NCBI GenBank assembly: GCA_963169105.1
Contig: OY720639.1
Location: forward strand, 52,743,848-52,807,847
Length of the DNA: 64,000 bases
DNA from: Ceriagrion tenellum
Lineage: Eukaryota; Arthropoda; Insecta; Odonata; Coenagrionidae
Direction of reading: 5' to 3'
Position 1 is the first letter of the stretch. Each line of letters starts with the position of its first letter. Made by a program: the position numbers and the translations under genes. Below, piece by piece: positions 51,901 to 62,359 of this stretch. Under the pieces are notes generated by a model. That model had not been told where the DNA came from. It saw nothing but the letters and a program-made list of their open reading frames with translations, and made no database searches.

Positions 51901-54900
51901 TCGCCGGGATGGCGGGGTATCTCACCACCTTCCCCACCACCCTGGGACGCATTGCTCCCACCGCCCTCCCCGACCTGCCCACCGCCCTCGCCCCCTTCTC
52001 CGCTAGCCTTGCCGCCCTCGCCTTGCCCGGCGCCCTCGGTACCGCTCTCGCCGCCGCCTGCGGGGCCCGCGGAACCGTTGGACGGCACGGGGCCCTGTTG
52101 CTGGTTTTGGCCGGGGTCCGCCCCTTTGCCGTAGTCGCCGGCGGGACCGGCGGCGCCCGGCGGGCCGCCGGGCGGGGGGAGTCCGGCGGCGCTGTGTCCC
52201 CGCTCCGTATCAAGTGATCTCCTCCTCATGCCCATGCCCATTCCGCCGTGGTGGTGCTGGCGGTGATGATCAGTGAAGATCGCCCTCCGTACCTGACAAA
52301 CACAGGAAAAGTCACGTCAAATACCGCGTTCACACCGAGGAGTGGGGGACAGAGGAGCGACGTGTACACCAATTTTTATAGTTGAAACTTCGCGAGTCGG
52401 CTGAAGCCGTTCCCGACATGTTTTCAATTCCTCACGCCACCCATTTCCAATAAATGAATGACTTCATCACGGCTAGCGAAGATATTTTAAGCTAAAGGGG
52501 TCATTAAAATAAACAATTTTATTCAATTCGTCAAGTCTCCAGGTGCAGGCCTTAAGCGTCTGAGTCATTCACTTTCGAAATTTTTTTAATGCTTTAAGGG
52601 GGGACTCCACCCTGACCGTTTTGAAAAATCGATTTCTTTTCTTTGCTTAAATCTATTCCTTATAAGTGTCTACTATTGTCCTTAAAAAGGGTTTATTGAT
52701 ATTTGAAGTAATTACAAAGATGCAAGAAAAATTGTGGAGGTCGGTAATCGTACCATTTGCTCATTTTTCAAATGAACCAATTTCTCATTTCCAATGAATT
52801 TTCAAAATGGAACGAAGTGAAGGAGGTTTCACGCAGAATAACAATGAAAGTTTGAAATCTGTTACATGGTCCATCGCTCGGAAAACACAATTTTGTGGAA
52901 AGCACACAGTTGATTTTGCCGCCTACACAGCGGCAAGTCTCTTCAATGACGGCTATTCCAGCTTGATATTAATGATGCAGCTGATGAATATCCAAATCGG
53001 ACCGAACGCGCACAACTTGTGCTCCAAACTTGGCGACAAGCGCATCGCAAAGGCTGAGGTCAATGCGTACGCCAGCAGCAAAGAAGCTCGACAACTCCTT
53101 CTGGCGGCCAAGAACTCAAGGGAAGAAGATTTCCGACATTCAGAAGGAGATGTGTATGGACCAGGAATAGCTGACTAAAGGTAAAGTTGAATTATTTTGA
53201 AGTTATCATAGAAAAAACAGTACCGAAAACTTTAAACGCGTTTTTCTCGAAACAACATTATTCAAACTCAGTTACACTTTTTCTCGGGAAGCAATCGATG
53301 AAATCGCTTCAACCTTTTTCCACAATGCGTGAAATTGTTTTCTCTATCGCGTAGCGTAGGATTTTTTTGATATTTTAAGTTTCCGATTTTTATAAACAAT
53401 TTTGTATCACATTTTTTTCACGAAAATTCGATTTTTTTTCAAACTGCCGCCATTTTTGTAAATTATTGAATTTTCAAAAAATCCTATTATACGTTATAGC
53501 CAGTCTAATATAGTTAATGGAAATCTAAAAGATTTTTTGTATCTTGTTCCAGGACTGATGGCGCCGGGCACTACTGGAGGTGCCGAATGCCACGGCTCCA
53601 AATATCATAAATTTTTCTTAAAAAAATTGTAAAATATAGCTGAAAATACATGCAATCATATAGTAAATTACCCAAAATGATTTAATTGTTTTTTGACCCT
53701 TAAAAAAATTCGTGAAAATTGCTGTTTTTTAGACGCGTCAGGGTGGGGTCCCCCCTTAAAATAAACGCACAATAAATAGATATTAAAAATTTCCCCACCA
53801 ACCCTCGGACAAAATGAAAATCTGGCCATCCGAGTGATAAGTTGGGTAACCACTGGGCTAGACAAGGGCATTATAGATGCAAACAGGGTGATCACCGCGG
53901 CCAATGGTCGTTTAAGATGGTTTTGCTATTATGAAATTAGGAGTCATACGGTAGGTATTTTAGGGAAATGTCACTTGTTCCTTTTCATATAAGTTACAGA
54001 TTCCAAGAGACCATTATAGCTATTATGGGCTGATAATTGAATTAAATATGTTTACTCTGGATAAACGAAGATACATTTCTGATCTTATCGTTCTTCTCAA
54101 TAAAGTAAATAGCTCAATAGACTCTAGATACCTTACCTCATCCCTAAAATTTTGTCCCTTCATTTAATACTAGTAATTGTAACATTTTTCATTTAAATCA
54201 TATTAGAACCAATTATTTGTTTTAGTCACCACTGTAGTGCAGTGTGTAAATTGCAAATATGCATGCAAAAGTATCGATTTTACCAAATGTATTTATTCAT
54301 TTAAGAATGATTTTATTAATAGTTCATTGGGTAGTGGAGTCTTCGGTTTATCATTTATTTATGTAACTTTCATATGCCCATGTCTATATTCATTCATACT
54401 GTTTGTCAATTCAGAAACTACATATGTTCCTACTACTACGTGCCTACTACTTTACTATTTTATTGTGTTTATTGTACTTTTACTGTGTTTTCATACAGCA
54501 TGGTAATGTGTTTATGTATTTAAACAAGGTATATCTCTGCTGTTTTACATCATTTCATTAGGTTTTTACCCGTTAATTTATTAAAATAAAATATATTTAA
54601 GGCAAGCATCCATGCTGTAGCGTGCAAGGAAATTCTTAATTACGACGACTTACTTCTGAAAAAAGGACTTCGAATCAAGTTATTAAAATTGTCGACACAC
54701 AGCAGTAGGAAGTAAAATGAAAAGAATCCTGAAGAACAACAACTCTCCCTATTGTACTCTAGCCAAATAATGCGCAAATTGCAGAGAGAATAATACATGT
54801 TAATAAGTGGGAATAAGGCTAAATAGGAAAAAAACGGAAACAGTGGTTATCATAGTAGCTGATGAGGATTCATGGAAAGGCAGACATGTTACGACAGCGA

Positions 54901-57900
54901 GGTAGGGTTTAGTGAGAAAGGAAACTATGGACTCATTACGAATGGGCCGCCAATATTTCCGATCCTTACGAGGTAGACAAATACAGAATCAAAACGATTG
55001 CATCAGCATTGACAATAGTTTTGTTAGCACAGCGCGCCTACTACAGTAGTAGGAATTGGTATCACCTCAAGTGACAAATTAGGCAGTCCATATAAGTTAA
55101 ATGTCAGAAATAATGTGAAGACACGGACATACTCCTGCGGAATACATTATTTAGGGGAGATAATTGAAATAAAATGCCAAGTGGATAAGCTTATCAAGTA
55201 TAATTTTTCAGAAAAAGTGAGATATTGTAAAATAGCCATTATCACGAGCGCTACAAAAACATGTTTTTGAGATGGCCTAGTGCAAATGAATCGCCGCATT
55301 ACGCTTACATTTGCAACAAGCCGACCTATACCAAAGCAAGTATCTAATTCCAGTTGCTCTTGTCATATTTTATCATTTCTCTACATAAACAGACACCCAA
55401 ACAACAACTTAGCCCCTAATACATAACAGAAAGCACTCGTATAAATGTTACACCTTCAGTCAACATCGCCAAAAACATACCTTGAGGCGGCATGAAAGAT
55501 ACTGTGTGGAGGTGGAAAATTTGCGAGTGGCATGGGGAGTCAAGACACGTTTTTTTTTGTTGGTGCGATGTAAAAATTTATCATCCAATCTGATTGAAGT
55601 TGTATGCGACTTCATCCCCCGAACCTTTATCGGCAAAACACCGTAACCGGTATTTGTAGTAATCATATGTGACGGCCGCACTAAAGAGGGCCGTCAGTAA
55701 GGACAGGAGAGGTTGCGGTAGGTTGGATTAATATTGACAATCTGTGTAATATCCACCACTATTTCTCCAACTCCCCTATCCCACACAGGACTTCATAACT
55801 TCCCCTTAGCAAATCCCAGCTCAATCAAATAACAATGTACACAAATACATATGGGGATTGGCGGCGAGGGTGATACCTGGGATGTCATTTGGGAAGGGGC
55901 ATCAAAGATGTGGATCGGTGATCTAGAGGGCCCTCACCAGACGAAATAAGAATATTTCATACATATCTCCACGAACGGGTAAATGGACCACCTATCTTTA
56001 CAGAATAGCCGCTGGCAGACGCGGAAGTAGCTGCATTGAGAGGCAACTGGCATATACGGCTAAAAGCACCAAAACGCTGATGTGAGCAGTTTCGCAGGGG
56101 CAGGATTTTTGGGGGAACGATTCAAGATTGGTGACGCCCGGCTTTCGCAATAGGCTGTCAATGATGGTAAGCATTACGGGTCATATATTTACGTCCCAAA
56201 CAATGGAGGGAGTCATGCGTCGAAGAGCTCTCTAATGAACCCTTGTAGAGATCGGAAAATACTTGAATAAAATTGTCACTGCCGGGATGCGAATCCGCGG
56301 CCTCGGGATGGGTAAAATTACTCTTACAATACGCCTTATATGCCCTCTCCTGCGACCAGGAATGGTCATTGAGTTACAAGACATTCTTGCCAGGGACAAT
56401 AAATAAATTCGGGAATGCTAGAGATTTGATTGTTTATGAGGACTTAGTACGTCAAGGATTCATACTGGAATGGTGAAGGTGACAAAATCATGCGCCAACA
56501 TTGCCCTTACTGGACGAAAGGAGTCAGGGAATCAACAGTTTACAGCACAAAGGATGGGGAGGGGGCACAAGGTGCTACAGTGAAGAATACTCCTCACGCT
56601 CATAAGGGGACTGGAATATAATAACATCTAACTCCGACATGAATCGACTTTAGAAGTGGGAAAGAGAACGACATATATCTCACGCACCATGGGGAACTAT
56701 AAACATTTTACATGATAAATCTTACACAAAACTACAGCTGCGGCCGATATTTCTTTGTACAACAGTGTGAATTATGATCAGCTGCCATCGCACGAAATTA
56801 GCTTCAAAAATTAATAACTCTACATTGGATTTTTAAATAACAGATGCGCAAGCACCCTAGAGTAAGAGTCCTACATCATCAGCTTCAGCCATAACAGGCT
56901 TTATTAGTCAGTCAAATATCGTAACTTCGCTGGAACGTTCAGCAAGCAATCTACACCCATTCAAGCATCACTGAAAATAATGGCCTTTTTCTCTAGCAGC
57001 TATGTATAATATGTTTGAAGAGCACAATATCATAGCGCCCCAATCCAATGAATGCGATGGCGACATTGTATTGACCGGTGCGAAATCATTAGCACATTGT
57101 CCACAAAAGAAGAAATGTAATTTTGTGGTGAGTAAAGGAGGGATAGACCAAAGGGTCGCGAAATCATTTCTGACGGGAAGTTATGAACATGTTAACAAAC
57201 CGTATTGCAATATCGCGGATCGATGACAAGAGTGGAGGCCGCGGGGAAAAACTGAAAAACCTGTTCCATATCACCTACACGCATATAGCCACTCCAAGAT
57301 GATTTAAGCTGATCTGAGAAAAGCGACAATGAAGACAGTTTATGACCCACAACTATTCCAGAACAATGAACAATAATTGAATCCAACACGATTGGCCAAT
57401 GATGGGAAAACAAATAATCCTCAAGAAATAAACGCCTGAAACATTGCAATGCGCTAGAAACTCTAAAAAGGGCAGCCACATACTTGGAAGAGGGAAATAC
57501 GATGGGCCAGATTCGAAAGCTATATAAAACAATGCAGATCCATTAATGACAGCTTGTGCTAAAAACCAAAACGGAGGCGAGCACAAGACTACGAAACGTG
57601 AAGCATTCTAAGATTACAACCAATGATTTCACGGCACTATCAAAAGAAAGAGGGCCGCAGAAGTGAGAAAAAATAACGATAAGCTTACCTGATCAACGCA
57701 TCGTCGCTTGTATCCAGATAAGCGAAGCTTGGTGAAAGAACGTCGAGAAATCGGCAAAGAAGTAACACCGTCGGAGCCTCCAGCATTCTTGTCAGAAACT
57801 TCACAAAGGCCTTTAATTTTCAGCTGATCAGCTGTCTTCAACAGAGACTGCAGTTCAGCTTGTGACACATCAATTTCACCTTTGTACACAAACTCTATGA

Positions 57901-58295
57901 TGAATTTCAGATCACTATAGCAGACATCTTGAGGCATGATGATAACAGGATGTTTACAAGGATTTTCCAAGAGCAGTTTTTGAAAAAATGGGGAACAAGC
58001 TGACAGTACCACCTGAAAAAGTTGGTAAACGTACCATTTAGAGACGTAGATTAATCAATTGTCGCGCCTCGATCAACCAAAATTCATTGCGAATGTAGAT
58101 TAATAACAAAAACATTTTCTGCCGAATCTTCAGCACGGATTAACTCAAGACGTTTACCTTATGAGCTTTTAATGATGCCTCGTTACATGCCAAAGTCACG
58201 TCAACAAACGCTTCATCTTGAAGAAGTTGATGGAATACCGAAGTCATATTAGACTGGTAGTTATTCCACCGCAAACAATAGTGTTGGCTTGCCAT
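33426..58295 (-). CDS. psq: Pipsqueak BTB/Psq transcription factor (seven coding exons)
   Basis: Coding exons on the minus strand: 58295-58158, 58012-57689, 52292-51737, 51010-50901, 38860-38785, 35195-34756 and 33929-33426. They join with matching phases (0,0,1,0,1,0) into 715 residues and end at TGA 33428-33426. Residues 1-118 are an insect BTB domain (MASQHYCLRWNNYQSNM at the start, LKTADQLKIKGLCE at its end). Residues 155-375 are low-complexity, rich in Gly, Pro, Gln and Ser. Residues 431-456 are poly-Gly. Four Psq helix-turn-helix motifs lie at about 464-509, 522-567, 578-620 and 629-670. BTB plus four tandem Psq motifs is diagnostic of Pipsqueak, a nuclear factor that binds GAGAG-type sites and acts in chromatin regulation in Drosophila. 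The head-to-head lola gene supports the call. Other isoforms cannot be seen. Confidence 0.93.
33930..34755 (-). other. psq intron 6
   Basis: An 826-bp intron with donor GTTTGT and acceptor TTCCTCAG. Nothing recognisable inside apart from the read-through frame of exon 6. Confidence 0.85.
34756..35195 (-). CDS. psq: psq exon 6 (poly-Gly, Psq motif 1 and first half of motif 2)
   Basis: It enters after GCTCTTAG with DGSEVSGAPGG, runs through a 26-residue glycine tract, then Psq motif 1 (NWNHEDMEMALDALR to GIPSTTLWQRAHRLGI). Motif 2 begins SWSEDDLTTALDELR and is cut after SANRAAK. The donor GTTTGT is weak. If unspliced, the frame continues 44 codons to a stop near 34624 and would truncate motif 2. 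Confidence 0.92.
36657..36770 (+). repeat. Degenerate tRNA-derived SINE (family 1)
   Basis: It aligns with the SINE at 2388: GGACATCTTGGTCACTTAAC, then TGACTAAGC, GGCCAGAAAT, a decayed B box (GATTCGAGTGC) and CCAGTCAA, followed by a T-rich tail with TTCTC. Many substitutions, so an old copy. Confidence 0.65.
37300..37333. repeat. Perfect 15-bp hairpin in psq intron 5
   Basis: AATTCTCACCAAGTC (37300-37314), loop CTAT, then GACTTGGTGAGAATT (37319-37333). There are no mismatches. On the minus strand it would be transcribed as part of psq pre-mRNA. Confidence 0.9.
38785..38860 (-). CDS. psq: psq exon 5 (short linker)
   Basis: A 76-nt exon between CTTCCAG and GTAAGG, phase 0 in and phase 1 out. 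It reads NVDDEHTMMITPELLGLI and then PSSSGHS. It is isolated between a 12-kb and a 3.6-kb intron; only the splice sites and phase fit support it. Confidence 0.82.
41110..41200 (-). repeat. tRNA-derived SINE, minus strand
   Basis: On the minus strand: TACGTAGTGGTCTACTAAT resembles an A box and GGTTTGATTTC a B box, at tRNA spacing. It is followed by sequence without further resemblance. Confidence 0.5.
43140..43915 (-). pseudogene. Tigger/pogo-type transposase fragment
   Basis: The minus strand reads KAGKDHLTLLLVGNTMGNC and then HPSEHLVALK, the usual middle of Tigger-like transposases. The second catalytic block follows as LLLLDNGPNHPP (family form LLLDNAPGHP, Asp kept). After a frameshift, a decayed MDQGVI block reads MDHHGFIGSFKANYLYKAF, then DGMTLNEFWKAL. 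The acidic tail ELLASHGELTNEDLIEL ends near 43200. The DNA-binding N-terminus and TIRs are not visible. It lies inside psq intron 4 in the sense orientation. Confidence 0.82.
45614..45690 (+). repeat. Tandem duplication with GACCTGAAG units
   Basis: TTCGACCTGAAGACGTCAGC, then GGAGAAACT, is repeated about 48 bp later as TTCGACCTGAAGGCCTCAGC with GGAGAAACT. Two imperfect units in psq intron 4. Confidence 0.7.
48782..49022. mobile_element. Palindromic TTAA-flanked MITE (piggyBac-like ends)
   Basis: TTAA at 48782-48785 and 49019-49022 encloses near-complete inverted halves. The left end is CCCTTTGAGTGCGGCATGA; inward from the right it is CACTTTGGGTGCGGCATGA. Each half continues with GGTTGTC, GCTGGTGCTGATGA and GAGTGTTCCA-like blocks. 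Four copies of a GTGATATCAC-type palindrome are spread along it. TTAA targets and CCCTTTG-like ends are those of piggyBac-type MITEs. Non-coding, about 240 bp, in psq intron 4. Confidence 0.82.
50901..51010 (-). CDS. psq: psq exon 4 (acidic linker with SUMO-type site)
   Basis: A 110-nt exon between ATCTACAG and GTAAGTG, entering in phase 1 and leaving in phase 0. It reads EHPNYPRRHSDEVKVKLELR and then AIEPDAVIDIDSH. VKLE matches the hydrophobic-K-x-E consensus for SUMO attachment. No other frame fits the phases of the neighbouring exons. Confidence 0.88.
51011..51736 (-). other. psq intron 3
   Basis: A 726-bp intron, donor GTACGT, acceptor ATCTACAG. No coding sequence or repeat recognised. 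Confidence 0.85.
51737..52292 (-). CDS. psq: psq exon 3 (Gly/Pro/Gln-rich linker)
   Basis: The acceptor TTTGTCAG ends at 52293 and the exon opens VRRAIFTDHHRQHHHGGMGM, a His-rich stretch. It continues with Gly/Glu/Pro/Gln repeats to PADRMPGPRP and ends one base into a codon before GTACGT (51736). The exon is very GC-rich compared with the AT-rich introns. It encodes a disordered linker, and the opposite strand therefore shows long spurious frames. Size 556 nt. Confidence 0.88.
52594..53759 (+). mobile_element. Kolobok-like DNA transposon, internally deleted
   Basis: TTAA at 52594-52597 and 53756-53759 bound matching ends: GGGGGGACTCCACCCTGAC on the left and, inward from the right, GGGGGGACCCCACCCTGAC. 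A TTAA target and G-rich termini fit the Kolobok superfamily. Only a C-terminal piece of the transposase remains, so it is a deletion derivative of about 1.16 kb. It sits in psq intron 2. Confidence 0.85.
52807..53178 (+). pseudogene. C-terminal fragment of Kolobok/Mutator-like transposase
   Basis: 123 codons. TQNNNESLKSVTWSIARKT, then FAAYTAASLFNDGYSS, IGPNAHNLC and a tail EGDVYGPGIAD resemble the C-terminus of a transposase family common in insects and cnidarians. That family usually reads NNNESFN, FNDG, IGPN and a final EGxxYGxGIxD. The catalytic part is absent. The frame is intact to its natural end, so it might still be translated, but I see no start context or promoter. Confidence 0.75.
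57689..58295 (-). CDS. psq: psq exons 1-2 (BTB domain), with 144-bp intron
   Basis: The ATG at 58295-58293 opens a 46-codon exon ending CATAAG before GTAAAC (58157). The intron ends TTTTTCAG at 58013. Exon 2 (58012-57689) reads VVLSACSPFFQKLLLE and ends GTTGATCAG before GTAAGC. The intron splits the BTB domain after LKAHK, the same site used by the lola gene nearby (there after FQ, twelve residues later), so intron positions in the two BTB domains are close but not identical. Upstream of the ATG, a CAG at 58317-58315 preceded by a T-rich tract is a likely 5' UTR splice acceptor. Confidence 0.93.
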
Positions 58296-58842
58296 GTTTG
58301 TGCCCGGTCGAGTACTGTATCAAAAGAAAAGCTTCAGTCAGAACCTTGTAACGGCAGCAGCGGTTGGGTTTAGGTAAACAATAGCGGACGAAAGCTGCAC
58401 GCACCCGCGGCTTTCGTCGGAAAAAAACATCAATCAAACCCTTTAAGATACAAAAACTATTTAACGCATCCTAGAGCACCGATAGTGGGACATAGAAAGA
58501 TGAACAACATCTCTATACCTTTACGAGAGACAGAGTAGAGCGCAACTGATGCTATTGGATGTTTATAAATCGGAAAACGCGAACTGAATGCGCGCATTTT
58601 CTCCGACGGAAAAATAAACTTAAACCGACTAACAACTTAGACAACATCCACATGGATGACAATCACACTTAGTTCTTATAACCGTTGGCGAAATAAATAA
58701 CTCCCACTAATTTTTACTTTAAAAAAGAAATTGTCAATGACAAGTCGATCAGAAATGACTTTACCAAACAAGAATTCACTCACAATCGCATTTTAACACA
58801 TTCGTCGGCTACACAATAAACTTTCGGGAGCAAATGCTCACC
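58296..58842 (-). other. psq: psq 5' UTR intron and flanking untranslated exons (candidate)
   Basis: On the minus strand a GAG before GTGAGC (58841) is a good donor, and TTTTCTTTTGATACAG (58330-58315) a good acceptor 19 nt before the start codon. This would give a roughly 526-bp leader intron and place the first psq exon above 58842. No transcript evidence. Confidence 0.5.
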
Positions 58843-59340
58843 TCAAAGGTCGCTTTATCGTGGGCACATTTGCAGGGAAGCACTTCATCCTAGCTATATA
58901 GTACACGTCCCAGGCCGTCCACAGCACTAATCTGATAAGTTTCCTTCTTCCTGTGACAGGTTTTCACTATATAAAAGGTTATATCGCCATATCCCGAGGT
59001 TGTAGCAGAAACTCCCTTCTCACGTAATCCAAGCCGAGGCTACGGATAGTCCGAGTAGTGAACAGCACTCCAGTAAAGTCAGAATTGACGATTTGAGCCT
59101 ATTTTGTTAGACCTACTTCTTCTTCCTATCAGCTCTCTCTTTCAGCGTTCTCCTTTGCACCTTTTCTCATTCCACTGAACTAAATGGTGGTGGTGCCTTG
59201 AGCGGACCGACCAATCACGAACGAGAACATAGCTTCCGAAGCCGTGGCGCTGGGTGAATTTTCCGTTTTTCAGCGTCATGTAATTTCACCTTTTAAATCG
59301 TTACGTATCGACGCCATTCCAAGGGTCGGCCATTGTGTGA
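58842..59340. promoter_or_regulatory. Shared psq-lola promoter region
   Basis: The interval between the candidate first exons of the two divergent genes. It is less AT-rich than the introns and contains no open frame of note. Both promoters should lie here. Confidence 0.55.
58968..58976 (+). promoter_or_regulatory. Candidate TATA box (lola side)
   Basis: TATATAAAA followed by GG on the plus strand, the only strong TATA match in the shared promoter. It would place a start near 59000. Developmental genes often lack TATA boxes, so this may be coincidental. Confidence 0.35.
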
Positions 59341-59436
59341 AAGAAACCAACGTTAGAGTAGTGTGAAGTGATTGAGCGGGAATCGGAATTTTCAAGAAAT
59401 ATAAAGGTTGTTCGAAGAATATTATTGCCGCAGTTG
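59340..59436 (+). other. lola: Candidate non-coding first exon of lola
   Basis: A good donor (GCAGTTG before GTAAGC) at 59437 lies upstream of the coding acceptor at 60027. The 5' boundary is arbitrary. No Met in the coding frame is needed here, as the ATG lies in the next exon. Confidence 0.5.
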
Positions 59437-60027
59437 GTAAGCATAAGTTTGTTTTTTACCTTGTACGTAATAATTACGGGTTACTTATTGTTATTTAGAT
59501 GAAATACCAAGTTAAATATGGATGAGTGAAAAGGTTGTGCGAATTGCTTTTAAGTTCCATGATGCTTCGACAAATGTCTTTTAAGTTATTACATTTCTTA
59601 CTCTAGTGCACAGTACCGTTCGTATTATTGGATTGTTGTTGTTATTAATTCTGTGGTGGCATTTTTGCCGACGGTTAATGAATATCCAATTGTACTGTGA
59701 AGGCTAAATCTAAATGACGCCCATACACCGGTTGTGTGGCTAATTATTCTTAACATGGCGGTTGCCACCATGCCAAATGTACTATTTGATACCCGACTCA
59801 CCTTATCGAATACATGTTATCTTTGCCTTTGCTTGAAATATTGCTGTAAGTGAGGTGTTTTGTGGTATTTTAACTCTTTTTAAGCAGTGTAAGTGCGAAA
59901 CAGCACAATTGGTTTGTATTATTTTCTCCTTTTCAATCATGACCTTCATGGAATGGATCCATTTTAAGAGCATCTTGAAGTGATTGGTACGGTTTGGGTT
60001 TCAAATTATGTGTTCGTTTGCTTGCAG
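59437..60027 (+). other. lola intron 1 (candidate, 5' UTR)
   Basis: From GTAAGC to TTTGCTTGCAG, 591 bp. Nothing else recognised. Confidence 0.5.
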
Positions 60028-60039
60028 GTTTATGACATT

Positions 60040-62037
60040 ATGGGATCAGAACAACAATTTTGTTTGCGATGGAACAATCATCAAAGTACCTTGATCTCTG
60101 TTTTTGACACGCTTCTCGAAAGTGAGACATTAGTAGACGTAACGTTGGCAGCTGAAGGACAGTATTTAAAAGCTCACAAAGTAGTTTTATCAGCATGCAG
60201 TCAGTATTTTCAGGTACGAAGTTATTATTTTTTCCTGTATTTGAATAAGTGAAAGTTGTGTGAGGAATTGGATTGCGGTGGGCTAGAACCTGATTTGTGT
60301 TTATTATTAGTACATTTTAATAATATGTGAAAATAATATATGTTAAATTTTTATGTACAATCATGGGGTTTGTTTTAGCTTGTGAATCCTCTTAATTGCT
60401 CATCAGCTAATGGCATCATTGATAATTTTTGTCAACTTTTTCATTTGCTTTATTATTATAAAATAGACTTTAGTGAAGCAAATCTTGTCCCTTATTTTTC
60501 AGGAATTATTGTGCCATCACTTAGAAAAACATCCCATAATTATATTAAAAGATGTTACTTTTCAAGAATTAAAAGCATTAATAGACTATATGTATCGTGG
60601 GGAAGTGAATGTGTCTCAGGAACAACTTTCTGCTTTAATTAAAACTGCCGAGTCCCTTAAAATAAAAGGCCTTGCTGATGGAGGTGACAGAAGGCCAGAC
60701 AGGAAATCAGTGCCTCAGCTATCCCCCCCTCTTCCTCCTGTACTTGGTCCAGCGCTCTCTGGAAATTTATCGCTTGATAATAGATCCATGGGCGCTGGTG
60801 AATATGCCACAAATAGTCCCCTTCAACACGGCCCTAGAGAAGGAAGCATTTCCCCTGTGTCCAGGAAAAGGAAAAGAATTCGGCGTAGGTCTGGAGAAGG
60901 TGTGGTTGGTGGAGGGGCACATGAGGGAGAGGTTGGTGGTGGCTCGGAGCAGGCCTCTTCCTCTGCCTCAACTCTCTCGGTGCCAAATATCCCTGCCACC
61001 ATCACCCCCGTAAACTCAGGTTCTAGGACGACGCCAGGTGATGGAGATGGAGGAGACGACGAAGGAGTTACTGGAAGCAAGTTGGATGGAGGACAAGAAG
61101 ATGGAGCACAGGGACCCGCATCATCAAAGCAAACTAAATCCGAGCCTGGGACATCGTTGCAATCACACTCACAAACTCCTCTATTGGAACCAAAGTCAGA
61201 ATACAGGGAAGAGGATGATGATGATGGCGAAGCAGATGAAGACAGCATGGACAATGTTGTTGCACTCGATGAGGATGTGATGGACATGGAAGGCAGCAGA
61301 GATGATGGGCTAGACCAAAAGGCAGGACCCTCACACGGAGCCGAGGTGTCCGGGCAAGGATCTGGTAAGTATGGGTTTAAAAAGCTTAGAGTAACTTTTA
61401 AGGTTTCACTTGTTGACTTACCTTTGACTGAGGCACGGCAGATAAGAGGTACTAAACATTCGGGCAGGGTTCATATTATTTGTTTTGTTCCCCCTGGAAA
61501 GAGACCTACCTGAATCTTTTGGCAATTTGTTGTTTAGGGTTTGAAAATCTTCTCACGTCTGAAGGTAGGTTTCTCTTTCCAGGGCACTTGGGGGAGCTGT
61601 ATTCATTCATTCAGCGACATGATCTGTCAGCCCCATTTGAAGTGCCACCGTTAGTCTCAATACCACCTTCACATCCATACCCCCCTCAGCCTCGTCAGCT
61701 CCAGCAGCACCATCACCACCGTCAGCTCGCGGATGACTGTACCCTTGGGTTTGCCCCACCCCCCCACATTCACCACTCCTATAATACCACTTTCCCTGAG
61801 ATCCCCAGCGTGCAACTCCCACGGGACGCTGTGTCAGATGGTGCATTTGAGGGTCTGCTGGCCTCTCTCTCTGAGGATGTGATGTTCCGCAAGTACTCCG
61901 CTCAGGTCGTCCGGGGAGCACTTGAAGCAGTGCTGAAGCAGGGTACTAGTGTCACTAGGGCTTCTGCAGATTTCGGGATCAAAAGATCCACATTGCAATT
62001 TTACTTGAAGAAGATGAACATTGCCCTGCGCAAGTGA
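60040..62037 (+). CDS. lola: Lola-type BTB transcription factor, isoform ending in a Psq-like HTH
   Basis: Coding exons 60040-60213, 60503-61364 and 61583-62037 join in phases 0 and 1 into 496 residues. The ATG lies 12 nt after a splice acceptor (TTTGCTTGCAG). Residues 1-116 are the BTB domain: MGSEQQFCLRWNNHQSTLIS, and after the first intron DYMYRGEVNVSQEQLSALIK, very close to the Lola BTB as I know it. Residues 179-187 (RKRKRIRRR) are a nuclear signal. Around 290-330 is acidic (EEDDDDGEADEDSMD). The last exon has a His/Gln-rich stretch and a C-terminal helix-turn-helix of Psq type (GTSVTRASADFGIKRSTL). Lola is a nuclear regulator of axon guidance with one common part and many alternative 3' exons. 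The adjacent psq gene supports the name. Zinc-finger isoforms would lie to the right of the window. Confidence 0.82.
60214..60502 (+). other. lola intron splitting the BTB domain
   Basis: 289 bp, donor GTACGAAG, acceptor TTATTTTTCAG, phase 0. Frames reading through it are spurious. Confidence 0.9.
61365..61582 (+). other. lola intron with two frame-compatible acceptors
   Basis: Donor GTAAGT at 61365. Acceptors at TTGTTTAG (exon from 61538) and CTCTTTCCAG (exon from 61583) are both open and in phase. The first adds 15 residues (GFENLLTSE...). If the intron is retained, the frame stops at 61513. Confidence 0.75.
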
Positions 62038-62359
62038 CGTCGATGCTGATTTTTCTTTTTATTTGAACTGATGTTTTTAGAAATCAAATTCTTGAATTAT
62101 TTATTTGAACGTGATGGTTGTACTTGCAATTAAATCTATGCCGAGCATCGTGACAGACATTAATTTGCTGGAAGTGAGATCTTTTGTATATATATATGTT
62201 TGATCAAGTTTAACTTGTATCCTCAGTTCCAAAGGTCAGCATTTCATATTATCATTGTAATATCATCCCACCCCCCACTGCCGTGTCTCATCTGTGTGGT
62301 TATTTATGTTAATTATATTGTTTCAGCCTTTGAATGTTTTGCCCTTTGAGTAACATTTA

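Larger units (their letters stand above)
52293..57688 (-). other. psq intron 2 (5.4 kb)
   Basis: Contains the Kolobok-like element at 52594-53759 and a possible minus-strand tRNA-like fragment at about 53815-53885. The rest shows nothing recognised; frames at 54237-54506, 55460-55681 and 57002-57226 lack motifs. Confidence 0.75.

Noticed and set aside
51810..52217. Long plus-strand frames and an alternative minus-strand frame (51695-52213)
   Set aside because: By-products of the GC-rich linker exon 3 of psq; only the frame ending at 51737 matches the phases of the neighbouring exons.
53815..53885. Minus-strand A-box-like TAGCCCAGTGGTTA
   Set aside because: No B box at the right distance; too weak to call a tRNA or SINE.
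60823..61287. 154-codon minus-strand frame
   Set aside because: Antisense of the acidic/Gly-rich common exon of lola.
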